NCBI GenBank assembly: GCA_003229995.1
Contig: QIGJ01000060.1
Span: 1-5,114, forward strand
DNA: 5,114 bases
Direction of reading: 5' to 3'
From: Gammaproteobacteria bacterium
GTDB lineage: Bacteria > Pseudomonadota > Gammaproteobacteria > SZUA-152
A program made the position numbers and the translations under genes. Position 1 is the stretch's first letter. Each line of letters begins with the position of its first letter. The notes beneath the pieces are model-generated. The model saw only the letters and a program-made list of their open reading frames with translations. It made no database searches and had not been told where the DNA came from. Positions 1-5,114 of the stretch are shown piece after piece.

Positions 1-138
1 AAAAGATGCACCGTAACTCATTGATCCTTCGTTTTCGTTTCGAGTTTTGCAAGAGCCTCAAGTGTGAGCGGTTCTCTGCCGATTGAGTTATTTCAAGGCG
101 CTATGTGCTTGAGTGCATCGTGGCCACAACTTCAAATA

Positions 139-143
139 TAAGG
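139..143 (+). promoter_or_regulatory. Ribosome binding site deciding the DUF898 start
   Basis: A purine-rich ATAAGG stretch ends 8 bases before the ATG at 152. An upstream in-frame GTG at 113 would add 13 residues (MHRGHNFKYKVLL). It has no comparable ribosome binding site, and those residues do not resemble the start of a YjgN-type protein. I therefore place the start at 152. Confidence 0.55.
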
Positions 144-151
144 TTTTACTT

Positions 152-1189
152 ATGAATGATACATCTCAGTCTGACAAACAGGCTGTTCCTGATTCGACTG
201 AACTTGTTTCGCCAACTCCGTTGGGGTTTGAGTTTCGTGGTGATGGTATGGAATATTTCAAGATATGGATCGTGAATATTTTACTGACTATTCTCACATT
301 TGGTATCTATTCTGCCTGGGCGACGGTGAGAAATAACCGCTATTTTTATTCAAACCTCTATCTTGATGATAATAATTTTCGTTATCTTGCCGAACCTATA
401 CAGATCTTGAAGGGGCGTCTGATTGCGATTGCCGCACTGGTGATATTGACGGTTACATTTCAGGTAGTACCGATGATAGGTCTTGGTTTAATGTTGTTGC
501 TGTTGGTTGCCATACCTTACTTTGTAAACCAGTCGTTGACATTTAAGAACCGTATATCGGCCTACAAAAATCTTCAATTTCGTTTTAAAGGCTCTTATGG
601 CGAGGCTTTTATGGTGCTATATGTATGGCCGATTGCAGGGGTGTTGACGTTGGGTATTTTATATCCGCTAGCATTGTTACGCCTGAATCAATATATGGTG
701 AGAAACAGTTCGTATGGCACCACACGCTTTACCTTTGATGCGACCTTTGGCGATTACGGTAAAATATTTTTAATCATGATCGGCGCGGGCATTGTGTTAG
801 CGATCCCCACTTGGGCAATCGCGGCTTTTATGCCGTCAATAGCAATGGTTGTGCCAGTGTTTGTCGCAGCGGTTTATTTTGGTTTGATTGTCTTTTTTAT
901 GGTGAAAACGACCAATCTTTTTTATGGTAGCCTTGCATTGGCAGATCACAGCTTTGATGCAGACTTACAGATTGGTGGTTTGGCAAAGGTGATTTTGATC
1001 AATACATTTTTAACCATTATTACGCTGGGACTCTATCTGCCTGCTGCAAAAGTGAGAATGGCAAAATACGTCTGTAGCTGTTTGGTAATGCATGCCGCTG
1101 GCACGCTGGATAATTTTGTGGCGGCAGAGAAAGAAAATGTGAGCGCATTGGGTGAGGAGTTTGGGCAGGCGTTTGATTTTGCAGTGTAG
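152..1189 (+). CDS. YjgN/DUF898 family polytopic inner-membrane protein
   Basis: This 345-residue protein has the features of the DUF898 (E. coli YjgN-like) family, whose biochemical role is not established. The N-terminus is polar (about residues 1-25). It is followed by the family signature FEFRGDGMEYFKIWIVN (27-42) and roughly seven hydrophobic segments near 38-55, 89-107, 108-125, 155-175, 205-225, 228-250 and 279-298. A motif of the form (L/I)T(F/L)G(I/L)..., then a basic residue and Tyr, recurs three times: LTFGIYSAWATVRNNRYF (48-65), LTLGILYPLALLRLNQYM (165-182) and ITLGLYLPAAKVRMAKYV (290-307). This points to internal repetition. The stop codon is 7 bases before the start of the M48 peptidase gene, so the two are likely co-transcribed. 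That pairing is one I recall from other gammaproteobacteria. The start at 152 is chosen for its ribosome binding site. No clear promoter is visible upstream. Family assignment is firm; function is unknown. Confidence 0.9.
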   Translation: MNDTSQSDKQAVPDSTELVSPTPLGFEFRGDGMEYFKIWIVNILLTILTFGIYSAWATVRNNRYFYSNLYLDDNNFRYLAEPIQILKGRLIAIAALVILTVTFQVVPMIGLGLMLLLLVAIPYFVNQSLTFKNRISAYKNLQFRFKGSYGEAFMVLYVWPIAGVLTLGILYPLALLRLNQYMVRNSSYGTTRFTFDATFGDYGKIFLIMIGAGIVLAIPTWAIAAFMPSIAMVVPVFVAAVYFGLIVFFMVKTTNLFYGSLALADHSFDADLQIGGLAKVILINTFLTIITLGLYLPAAKVRMAKYVCSCLVMHAAGTLDNFVAAEKENVSALGEEFGQAFDFAV

Positions 1190-1196
1190 GGTTTAA

Positions 1197-2300
1197 GTGA
1201 CCATAGAAGGCGATTATCTTGATGGTGTGACCTCCAGGCGTATACCTGCACGGCTGGAGGTGATTCATCATGGTGAGTATGCGGTGCGGATTCATGTTGG
1301 GACTTACCCGGATGAAGGGCATCAAAAAATCGAAATTGAATACAGTGAGTTAAAGATCGAATCGCGTATCGGTAATACCCCGCGTGAGATTGCTTTTGGC
1401 GAAGGGCAGCTTTTTATTACTGATGATAATGAGGCGGTGGATGCGTTAGTCAGGGTGCACGGTAATACCAAGTCATCATCGTTTCTTCATAAGCTGGAAA
1501 CCAATCTGCCGATGATCTTTATGGCGGTGATCGCCAGCGGGCTGATGGTATGGGTGACGATCTTTTACGGTATTCCTCGCTCTGCTGAATACATCGCCTA
1601 TCAATTGCCTTCATTTGCCACTGAGGAGCTTGGTGGTGGTTTGGCGGTGTTGGACCAAACATTGTTCGAGCCTTCTGAGTTGGATGCTGCACGTCAAGAG
1701 GAGGTGCGCACGCTCTTTGCCCCTTATCTGGCAGCATATCAAGAGCTGAAACCAAAACTGGAATTTCGCTCCGGGCTGAAGGCAAATGCATTGGCTTTGC
1801 CTGGCGGTGAAATTGTTTTTACCGATGATTTTGTGCGTCTGGCAGAAGATGATCGAGAGCTATTGGCAGTGCTGTTTCATGAGCTGGGGCATTTGAAATA
1901 CCGCCATATCACGCGGCGCGCACTGCAGGATTCGATGGTCACCATTCTGGTGATCTTTATAACGGGTGACATTGATACGGTCGGTTTTCTGACCGGCCTT
2001 CCGACCTTGATTCTGGATTTGTCGTATTCGCGTGAATTTGAAAAAGAAGCGGATGATTTTGCGCTGGAGCAGTTACACCGCTTTGATATTCCGCCGGACT
2101 ACTTTGCAACGATTATGCTGCGTCTTGAAAGGTACTATGTTGAACAGGAAGATGCAGAAAAAGTGAAGGAGCATAAGATTGAACCAGAGGGTAGCGCAGA
2201 TGAAACAAAGTCGATAGGTGATTTTTTGTCTACTCACCCCTCTACAGCTGATCGGGTAAAACTGGTGGAGGAATTTAAGCGCGCTCGTGGTATTGAATAA
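1197..2300 (+). CDS. Membrane-anchored M48 family zinc metalloprotease
   Basis: This 367-residue protein is an M48 (HtpX/Ste24/BepA-type) peptidase. Residues 1-95 form a soluble beta-rich N-terminal region. A single clear membrane segment lies near 105-125 (MIFMAVIASGLMVWVTIFYG). The zinc site is HELGH at 228-232, with H228 and H232 as ligands and E229 as the catalytic base. The third ligand is expected to be E282 in EKEAD (282-286), preceded by the family-typical YSRE (277-280). THP at 346-348 matches the place where BepA has its switch histidine, so H347 may cap the zinc. A hydrophobic stretch (247-275) lies between the zinc-binding motifs. Basic residues just before the membrane segment suggest an inside N-terminus and a periplasmic catalytic domain. 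The start is GTG, with AGGG (1188-1191) 5 bases upstream. It sits 7 bases after the DUF898 gene, and the neighbour is probably a partner or target. All catalytic residues are present; the substrate is not known. There is no TPR domain like that of BepA. Confidence 0.92.
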   Translation: MTIEGDYLDGVTSRRIPARLEVIHHGEYAVRIHVGTYPDEGHQKIEIEYSELKIESRIGNTPREIAFGEGQLFITDDNEAVDALVRVHGNTKSSSFLHKLETNLPMIFMAVIASGLMVWVTIFYGIPRSAEYIAYQLPSFATEELGGGLAVLDQTLFEPSELDAARQEEVRTLFAPYLAAYQELKPKLEFRSGLKANALALPGGEIVFTDDFVRLAEDDRELLAVLFHELGHLKYRHITRRALQDSMVTILVIFITGDIDTVGFLTGLPTLILDLSYSREFEKEADDFALEQLHRFDIPPDYFATIMLRLERYYVEQEDAEKVKEHKIEPEGSADETKSIGDFLSTHPSTADRVKLVEEFKRARGIE

Positions 2301-2397
2301 AGTGAAGTAACGGATCTCGCCATTTTTGGTGCTCTTCTTCACTCAGTGACTGGTCACGGAAACGTTGTAGCAACATCATCTGAATGTAAGCAGTCAT
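2275..2397 (-). CDS. Possible 40-aa small protein or gene remnant
   Basis: Reading the minus strand from ATG at 2397 to TAA at 2275 gives 40 residues. It starts MTAYIQMMLLQRFRDQ, has a charged middle (SLSEEEHQKWRDPL) and ends HFIQYHERA. The composition is protein-like: a hydrophobic-aromatic start, then an amphipathic charged helix. The first 26 bases of its footprint overlap the convergent 3' end of the M48 gene. No good ribosome binding site lies in front of the ATG, and the nested palindrome begins one base away at 2399. It may be the surviving end of a gene cut by that element, or a chance reading frame. I do not recognise the family. Confidence 0.22.
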   Translation of the reverse strand: MTAYIQMMLLQRFRDQSLSEEEHQKWRDPLLHFIQYHERA

Positions 2398-2398
2398 G

Positions 2399-2547
2399 CA
2401 TCATTATTTTAACATTTCTTTGCCTTTTTTGAGTGACTCAGCGTTGCAGCTCCGTCACATAGCGCACTATGCGCCTTTCGCTGCGCCTTGAGTCACTCAA
2501 AAAATTCGGCGGACATTTTGTTAAACAATGTTGTTAAAATAACGATG
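2399..2547. repeat. Nested palindromic element, MITE-like, about 149 bp
   Basis: The outer arms are 15 bases, CATCATTATTTTAAC (2399-2413) and GTTAAAATAACGATG (2533-2547), complementary at 14 of 15 positions. Inside is a perfect 16-base inverted repeat, TTTTTTGAGTGACTCA (2425-2440) and TGAGTCACTCAAAAAA (2489-2504). Its 48-base loop can fold further through GCAGC/GCTGC (2446-2450, 2480-2484) and GCGCA/TGCGC (2462-2466, 2470-2474). The T6 and A6 tracts pair at the stem base, so no U-tract follows the stem on either strand. It is therefore not a classical intrinsic terminator, although it could stop the convergent transcripts. No clear target-site duplication is visible. A non-autonomous mobile element or intergenic repeat is the best reading. 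Confidence 0.7.
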
Positions 2548-2570
2548 ATTACTACTGACATACTGCTCAT
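2493..2570 (-). CDS. Possible 25-aa hydrophobic small ORF, truncated by the palindrome
   Basis: From ATG at 2570 the minus strand reads MSSMSVVIIVILTTLF and continues to a TGA at 2493-2495 inside the palindromic stem. Residues 5-16 are strongly hydrophobic, like the start of a membrane segment. AAGGA (minus strand, 2585-2581) lies 10 bases before the ATG and overlaps the stop of the next small ORF upstream. The last dozen residues are encoded by the repeat element, so any original C-terminus has been lost or replaced. It may be real but broken, or chance. No family is recognised. Confidence 0.18.
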   Translation of the reverse strand: MSSMSVVIIVILTTLFNKMSAEFFE

Positions 2571-2777
2571 GTTATTTATTTCCTTACTGTCTTAACTGTT
2601 GTTTTGTTTGTGGGGAGGACTGGTTTTTCCGGATTATACACTCAAAACAACCGATTAGACTCAGTGTAAACATAGCAGCACAACAGAGCAGGACACCCAT
2701 CAATCAGCCCTCAATCACTTCATCTTTACCCTTTTGCGTTTGTCGTTTGATGACGATGCCCGTCGCCTGTTGAATTC
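2548..2777. other. Intergenic DNA between the palindrome and the cobalamin promoter
   Basis: No conventional gene, RNA gene or clear regulatory site is seen on the plus strand here. The minus strand carries only short reading frames: 2584-2700, the start of 2493-2570, and a weaker one at 2704-2793. A TATAAT hexamer reads on the minus strand (complement of 2633-2638), but no acceptable -35 hexamer sits 16-18 bases from it. Confidence 0.5.
2584..2700 (-). CDS. Possible 38-aa small membrane or lipoprotein-like ORF
   Basis: From ATG at 2700 the minus strand encodes 38 residues to TAA at 2584-2586. The N-terminal half is hydrophobic (MGVLLCCAAMFTLSLIGC, 1-18). The tail is polar and basic (IIRKNQSSPQTKQQLRQ). 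LIGC (15-18) resembles a lipobox, but there is no basic N-region. A lone membrane helix with its C-terminus inside fits as well. GAGGG lies about 7 bases before the ATG, a reasonable ribosome binding site. Its stop is 13 bases before the 2570 ORF and overlaps that ORF's candidate ribosome binding site, as in an operon. No homologue is recognised, and codon evidence is too short to be convincing. Confidence 0.25.
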   Translation of the reverse strand: MGVLLCCAAMFTLSLIGCFECIIRKNQSSPQTKQQLRQ

Positions 2778-2807
2778 TTGACAGCTTGCCCACCAAACAA
2801 GTACAGT
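2778..2807 (+). promoter_or_regulatory. Sigma70-type promoter of the cobalamin operon
   Basis: A perfect -35 hexamer TTGACA (2778-2783) is followed after 18 bases by TACAGT (2802-2807), which matches 4 of 6 bases of the -10 consensus. The predicted transcription start, near 2813-2816, falls immediately before the first base of riboswitch helix P1 (2818). That is where a riboswitch transcript should begin. Confidence 0.7.
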
Positions 2808-2817
2808 CCCGCTACTT

Positions 2818-3019
2818 ATCTTCAGGTGTCCCGGAGGCTTTCGCCCGAGGGATGAAACGGGAAGTCGGTGCATTCCTGCCCTTGGTTGGCAGAGAATAAT
2901 CCCGGCACTGCCCCCGCAACGGTAAACGAGTCAAGGGTCTGCATCATGCCACTGTGTTTTTCACGGGAAGGCGTAGTCCCCGGAGTATCCCTCGTGAGTC
3001 CGGAGACCGGCCTGAAGAT
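2818..3019 (+). promoter_or_regulatory. Cobalamin (B12) riboswitch aptamer
   Basis: This is a full-length adenosylcobalamin-class aptamer in the 5' leader of cobO. Closing helix P1 pairs ATCTTCAGG (2818-2826) with CCTGAAGAT (3011-3019) perfectly. Conserved blocks appear in the expected order: GATGAAACGGGAAGTCGGTG (2851-2870), GCACTGCCCCCGCAACGGTAA (2905-2925), the B12-box core GCCACTG (2948-2954), GGGAAGGCG (2965-2973) and GAGTCCGGAGACCGGCC (2996-3012). Established knowledge says that binding of a B12 derivative turns down downstream synthesis or transport genes. Here those genes are cobO and cobB. The expression platform lies downstream, and a palindromic repeat at 3031-3158 separates the aptamer from it. 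Confidence 0.95.
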
Positions 3020-3030
3020 GTTGCTTACGT

Positions 3031-3158
3031 TGTTATTAAGTTAAATTTTCTGTTTGTTGTAGGTTGGTGGTGAGCTTGCGAACCCCAACGGGGCCGATGA
3101 TGTTGGGATTCGCGAGCTCACCGCTAACCTACGGCGTATCGCGGTTAACTTAATGACA
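3031..3158. repeat. Nested palindromic repeat in the riboswitch leader, about 128 bp
   Basis: The outer arms TGTTATTAAGTTAA (3031-3044) and TTAACTTAATGACA (3145-3158) match at 13 of 14 positions. The inner arms are 31 bases each (3059-3089 and 3102-3132), complementary at 27 of 31, around a 12-base loop. The inner arm begins GTAGGTTGGTGGTGAGC. Palindromes with this beginning are, from memory, a recurrent intergenic repeat in gammaproteobacteria. In plus-strand RNA, four of the five arm mismatches become G-U pairs, so the transcript would form one long, almost unbroken hairpin. No U-tract follows it. It could be a repeat insertion, a spacer, or part of the expression platform. Confidence 0.8.
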
Positions 3159-3190
3159 TTGATTATACGTTGCGGCGGGCGATGTTACGG

Positions 3191-3226
3191 CTGACAGAAC
3201 TTTGTTCAGTGCGTGTCAGATTTTTT
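3191..3226 (+). terminator. Probable intrinsic terminator of the riboswitch leader
   Basis: The stem pairs CTGACA (3191-3196) with TGTCAG (3214-3219). An inner hairpin GAAC-TTT-GTTC (3197-3207) lies within it, and A plus six T (3220-3226) follows directly. Lying between the aptamer and cobO, it fits a B12-induced transcription attenuator. The asymmetric AGTGCG segment (3208-3213) makes the fold imperfect. I do not see an unambiguous antiterminator. Confidence 0.55.
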
Positions 3227-3243
3227 GTTCCCCCGCAGGTATC

Positions 3244-3269
3244 TCACTTTTGTGATCGATGAAGATCAC
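3244..3269 (+). promoter_or_regulatory. Mutually exclusive hairpins upstream of cobO
   Basis: TCAC (3244-3247) can pair with GTGA (3252-3255) around TTTT. Alternatively GTGATC (3252-3257) can pair with GATCAC (3264-3269) around GATGAA. Both use GTGA, so only one can form. The site lies about 40 bases before the chosen cobO start and may belong to the expression platform. Chance is possible because the stems are short. Confidence 0.3.
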
Positions 3270-3297
3270 TGACTTTGTGCGCGGATGGTGGGTGTGC

Positions 3298-3301
3298 AGG
3301 A
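3298..3301 (+). promoter_or_regulatory. Ribosome binding site deciding the cobO start
   Basis: AGGA ends 7 bases before ATG 3309, an optimal distance. The same AGGA is too close to ATG 3303 and lies downstream of ATG 3285, so it supports 3309 over the two earlier in-frame ATGs. Confidence 0.6.
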
Positions 3302-3308
3302 AATGACT

Positions 3309-3938
3309 ATGACAAACGAGAGAGTACCGGAGAGAGTACTGACAGACAAGGCAGAGCGTCATCGCAATCGCATGCAGCGCAAGAAGACGGTGGTGGATGA
3401 TGCCATTGCCCGTGCTGACCGTGACCAGGGGGTGTTGCTGGTGCTCACCGGTAACGGCAAGGGGAAATCCAGCTCGGCCTTCGGCATGCTAGCCCGTGCC
3501 CTGGGACATAACATGAAGGTGGGTGTCGCGCAGTTCATCAAAGGCCGGGGTGACACCGGTGAAGAAGCCTTTTTCCAACGCCAGCCCGGAGTCGTGTGGC
3601 ATGTGCTGGGTGAGGGGTTTACCTGGGACACGCAGAATCTGGAGCGGGACATCGAAACGGCCCAGCGCGGCTGGGACGTGGTGCGCGGGATGTTGAATGA
3701 TCCTTCTTTTGATCTGATCGTGCTTGATGAGCTGACTTACCCGCTCAAATTTGGCTGGCTGCAATTGGATGCCGTGCTGGCCGATCTCCGGCAGCGTCCG
3801 GCCATGCAGCATGTGGTGATTACCGGGCGTGGTGCGCCCGATGCCTTGTGTGCAGCGGCGGATACGGTGAGCGAATTGCAGGATGTTAAACATGCTTTTC
3901 GTGATGGCGTACGTGCCCAGCCGGGGATTGATCTGTGA
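3309..3938 (+). CDS. cobO: Corrinoid adenosyltransferase CobO (CobA/BtuR type)
   Basis: CobO transfers the 5'-deoxyadenosyl group of ATP to the cobalt of cob(I)yrinate diamide or related corrinoids, in the cytoplasm. The 209 residues align over their length with E. coli BtuR as I recall it. They show a basic N-terminal stretch ending RMQRKKTVVD (21-30), P-loop TGNGKGKSS (47-55), VGVAQFIKG (71-79), GFTWDTQN (103-110), LDELTY (139-144), ITGRG (171-175) and the C-terminal block VKHAFRDGVRAQPGID (193-208). Length is normal for the family. In-frame ATGs at 3285 and 3303 are alternatives; 3309 has the best-spaced ribosome binding site and gives a more usual N-terminus. Its stop overlaps the start of the next gene by 4 bases, which implies translational coupling. 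Expression should be lowered by B12 through the riboswitch in its roughly 495-nt leader. All key motifs are intact. Confidence 0.96.
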   Translation: MTNERVPERVLTDKAERHRNRMQRKKTVVDDAIARADRDQGVLLVLTGNGKGKSSSAFGMLARALGHNMKVGVAQFIKGRGDTGEEAFFQRQPGVVWHVLGEGFTWDTQNLERDIETAQRGWDVVRGMLNDPSFDLIVLDELTYPLKFGWLQLDAVLADLRQRPAMQHVVITGRGAPDALCAAADTVSELQDVKHAFRDGVRAQPGIDL

Positions 3939-5114
3939 GAAAGTGCTCCGCATTATTTATTGCCGCACCGGCCTCTAATCAAGGCAAAACCACGGTCACC
4001 GCAGCGCTGGCGCGTTTTCATACCGAACGTGGCCGTCGTGTGCGCATCTTTAAAACCGGCCCGGATTTTCTTGACCCGATGATTCTGGAGCGGGCCTCGG
4101 GTAACCCGGTTTATCAGCTCGATTTATGGATGGGTGATGAGCAACACTGCCGCGAGTTGTTGTATGAAGCGGCGGGTGATGCTGAGCTGATTTTGATTGA
4201 AGGGGTAATGGGACTGTTCGATGGCGAACGTTCCAGTGCAGACCTTGCGCGTTTATTTGGCATCCCGGTGCTGGCCGTTATCGACGGTAGCGCCATGGCA
4301 CAGACTTTTGGCGCGCTGGCCTATGGGCTGGCCAATTATCAGCGGGATCTGCCTTTTGCTGGCGTGTTAGCGAATCGTGTGGCCAGTGAGCGCCATTATG
4401 AAATGCTGGAGGAAAGTCTGCCGGTGGAGCAAACGGCCTTCGGTTGGCTGCGACGTGACGAGGATATCGCCCTGCCGGACCGCCACCTTGGTCTGCTGCA
4501 AGCGGATGAAATTGCCGACCTTGATGCACGTATTGACCGAGCGGCTGCAGCATTGCAGGGTGTCCCGGATCAACTGCCGCCCGCTGTAACTTTTCGTAAT
4601 GCAACGAATGATGAACCGGCAGAACAGTCATCGCTGGAAGGCGTGCGCATTGCCATTGCTCGTGATGCCGCTTTCGCATTTCTGTACCGCGCCAACCTTG
4701 ATCTGTTGCGCAAGCTGGGAGCCGAACTCTGTTTCTTCTCACCACTGAACGATACCTGCCCACCCGCTGCTGACGCGCTGTATCTGCCCGGTGGTTACCC
4801 GGAGCTGCATCTGCAACAACTGACGGCTAATGTGTCAATGAAAACAGCGATTCAGACTCATCATCAACTCGGTAAACCCATTGTGGCCGAATGTGGTGGC
4901 ATGCTTTATCTGATGGATTCACTGACGGATGTGCAAGGGGAAACTGCCGAAATGGCAGGTCTACTGCCGGGCCATGCGAGTATGCAATCGCGCCTGTCGA
5001 ACCTGGGTCTGCATGGCATTGAATTGCCGGAAGGGAATATGCGCGGTCACACCTATCACTACTCAACGTTAGACAGCCCGCTGGCACCGGTTGCCGTGAG
5101 TAAAGGTGCGCGCA
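3935..5114 (+). CDS. cobB: Cobyrinate a,c-diamide synthase CobB/CbiA, 3' end outside window
   Basis: This frame is open from GTG 3935 to the window edge, giving 393 codons, so the 3' end is missing. The enzyme uses ATP and glutamine to amidate carboxylates a and c of (hydrogeno)cobyrinic acid. The N-terminal synthetase domain has P-loop APASNQGKTT (11-20), KTGPDFLDP (40-48) and EGVMGLFDG (89-97). From about residue 235 there is a class I glutamine amidotransferase-like domain with YLPGGYPELH (283-292), the nucleophile Cys320 in ECGGMLYL (319-326), and GHTYHYS (371-377) with the expected catalytic His375. Family members are about 430-460 residues, so most of the gene is present. The GTG start shares GTGA with the cobO stop, and GGGG (3923-3926) lies 8 bases upstream. 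CobQ/CbiP is a related family, but the order after cobO, the EGVMGLFDG motif and the short linker favour CobB. The sequence cannot say whether the pathway is aerobic (CobB) or anaerobic (CbiA). Confidence 0.94.
   Translation, partial: MRKCSALFIAAPASNQGKTTVTAALARFHTERGRRVRIFKTGPDFLDPMILERASGNPVYQLDLWMGDEQHCRELLYEAAGDAELILIEGVMGLFDGERSSADLARLFGIPVLAVIDGSAMAQTFGALAYGLANYQRDLPFAGVLANRVASERHYEMLEESLPVEQTAFGWLRRDEDIALPDRHLGLLQADEIADLDARIDRAAAALQGVPDQLPPAVTFRNATNDEPAEQSSLEGVRIAIARDAAFAFLYRANLDLLRKLGAELCFFSPLNDTCPPAADALYLPGGYPELHLQQLTANVSMKTAIQTHHQLGKPIVAECGGMLYLMDSLTDVQGETAEMAGLLPGHASMQSRLSNLGLHGIELPEGNMRGHTYHYSTLDSPLAPVAVSKGAR

Noticed and set aside
1..21. Possible start of a divergent minus-strand gene: ATG at 21-19, preceded by AAGGA, reading MSYGASF to the window edge.
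   Set aside because: Only seven codons are visible and the ribosome site is very close to the ATG. This is too little to call a gene.
83..142. Possible promoter hexamers (TTGAGT at 83 and at 109, AT-rich AAATATAA near 134-141) before the DUF898 gene.
   Set aside because: Spacings do not fit 16-18 bases, and the best -10-like run coincides with the ribosome binding site.
2301..2343. Inverted repeat AGTGAAG / CTTCACT after the M48 gene as a terminator.
   Set aside because: The stem is only 7 bases, with a 29-base loop and no T-tract after it.
2704..2793. Minus-strand frame of 29 codons from GTG 2793, starting VGKLSRIQQATG and ending GKDEVIEG.
   Set aside because: It has no good ribosome binding site and overlaps the cobalamin promoter on the other strand. 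It is kept only as part of the small-ORF finding.
3251..3270. TGTGA...TCAC pattern resembling a CRP/FNR-type operator.
   Set aside because: The half-sites are 10 bases apart instead of 6, and the site lies far downstream of the predicted transcription start.
3285..3308. Earlier cobO starts at ATG 3285 and ATG 3303.
   Set aside because: No ribosome site precedes 3285, and the AGGA is too close to 3303. The start at 3309 is better placed.
4278..4763. Long minus-strand open frame (161 codons) opposite the cobB gene, and similar antisense frames within cobO and the M48 gene.
   Set aside because: These lie antisense to well-supported genes with conserved motifs, and the translations look like low-complexity shadow sequence without domains.

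Overview
The window looks like a chromosomal segment of a gammaproteobacterium of intermediate base composition. This is inferred from three things: a DUF898 (YjgN-type) gene paired with an M48 peptidase gene, a cobO-cobB order like that of the pseudomonad cobalamin locus, and a palindromic repeat starting GTAGGTTGG of a kind I recall from gammaproteobacterial intergenic regions. The genus cannot be named from the sequence alone.

Left part (about 1-2300): two plus-strand genes 7 bases apart, almost certainly one transcript. The first encodes a polytopic YjgN/DUF898 membrane protein. The second encodes a membrane-anchored M48 zinc metalloprotease with a complete HELGH site, the downstream zinc-ligand glutamate, and a C-terminal THP histidine. 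They probably work together at the inner membrane, but the substrate is unknown.

Middle (about 2301-3308): a 1 kb stretch without a conventional gene, yet rich in structure. From left to right it holds weak minus-strand small ORFs, a 149-bp nested palindromic element, a good sigma70-type promoter (TTGACA / TACAGT), a full cobalamin riboswitch aptamer of about 200 nt, a second nested palindrome of about 128 bp, a probable intrinsic terminator, and a pair of mutually exclusive hairpins just before the next gene. The leader RNA of the cobalamin operon is therefore about 495 nt long, and a repeat element sits between its aptamer and its terminator.

Right part (3309-5114): cobO (corrinoid adenosyltransferase) and, overlapping it by 4 bases, a cobB/cbiA-type cobyrinate a,c-diamide synthase that runs off the window end. 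Both act in corrin-ring amidation and adenosylation, and B12 most likely represses them through the riboswitch.

No defence system, CRISPR array, tRNA, rRNA or transposase gene was seen. The least explained DNA is the intergenic region, mainly the two palindromes and the small minus-strand ORFs.
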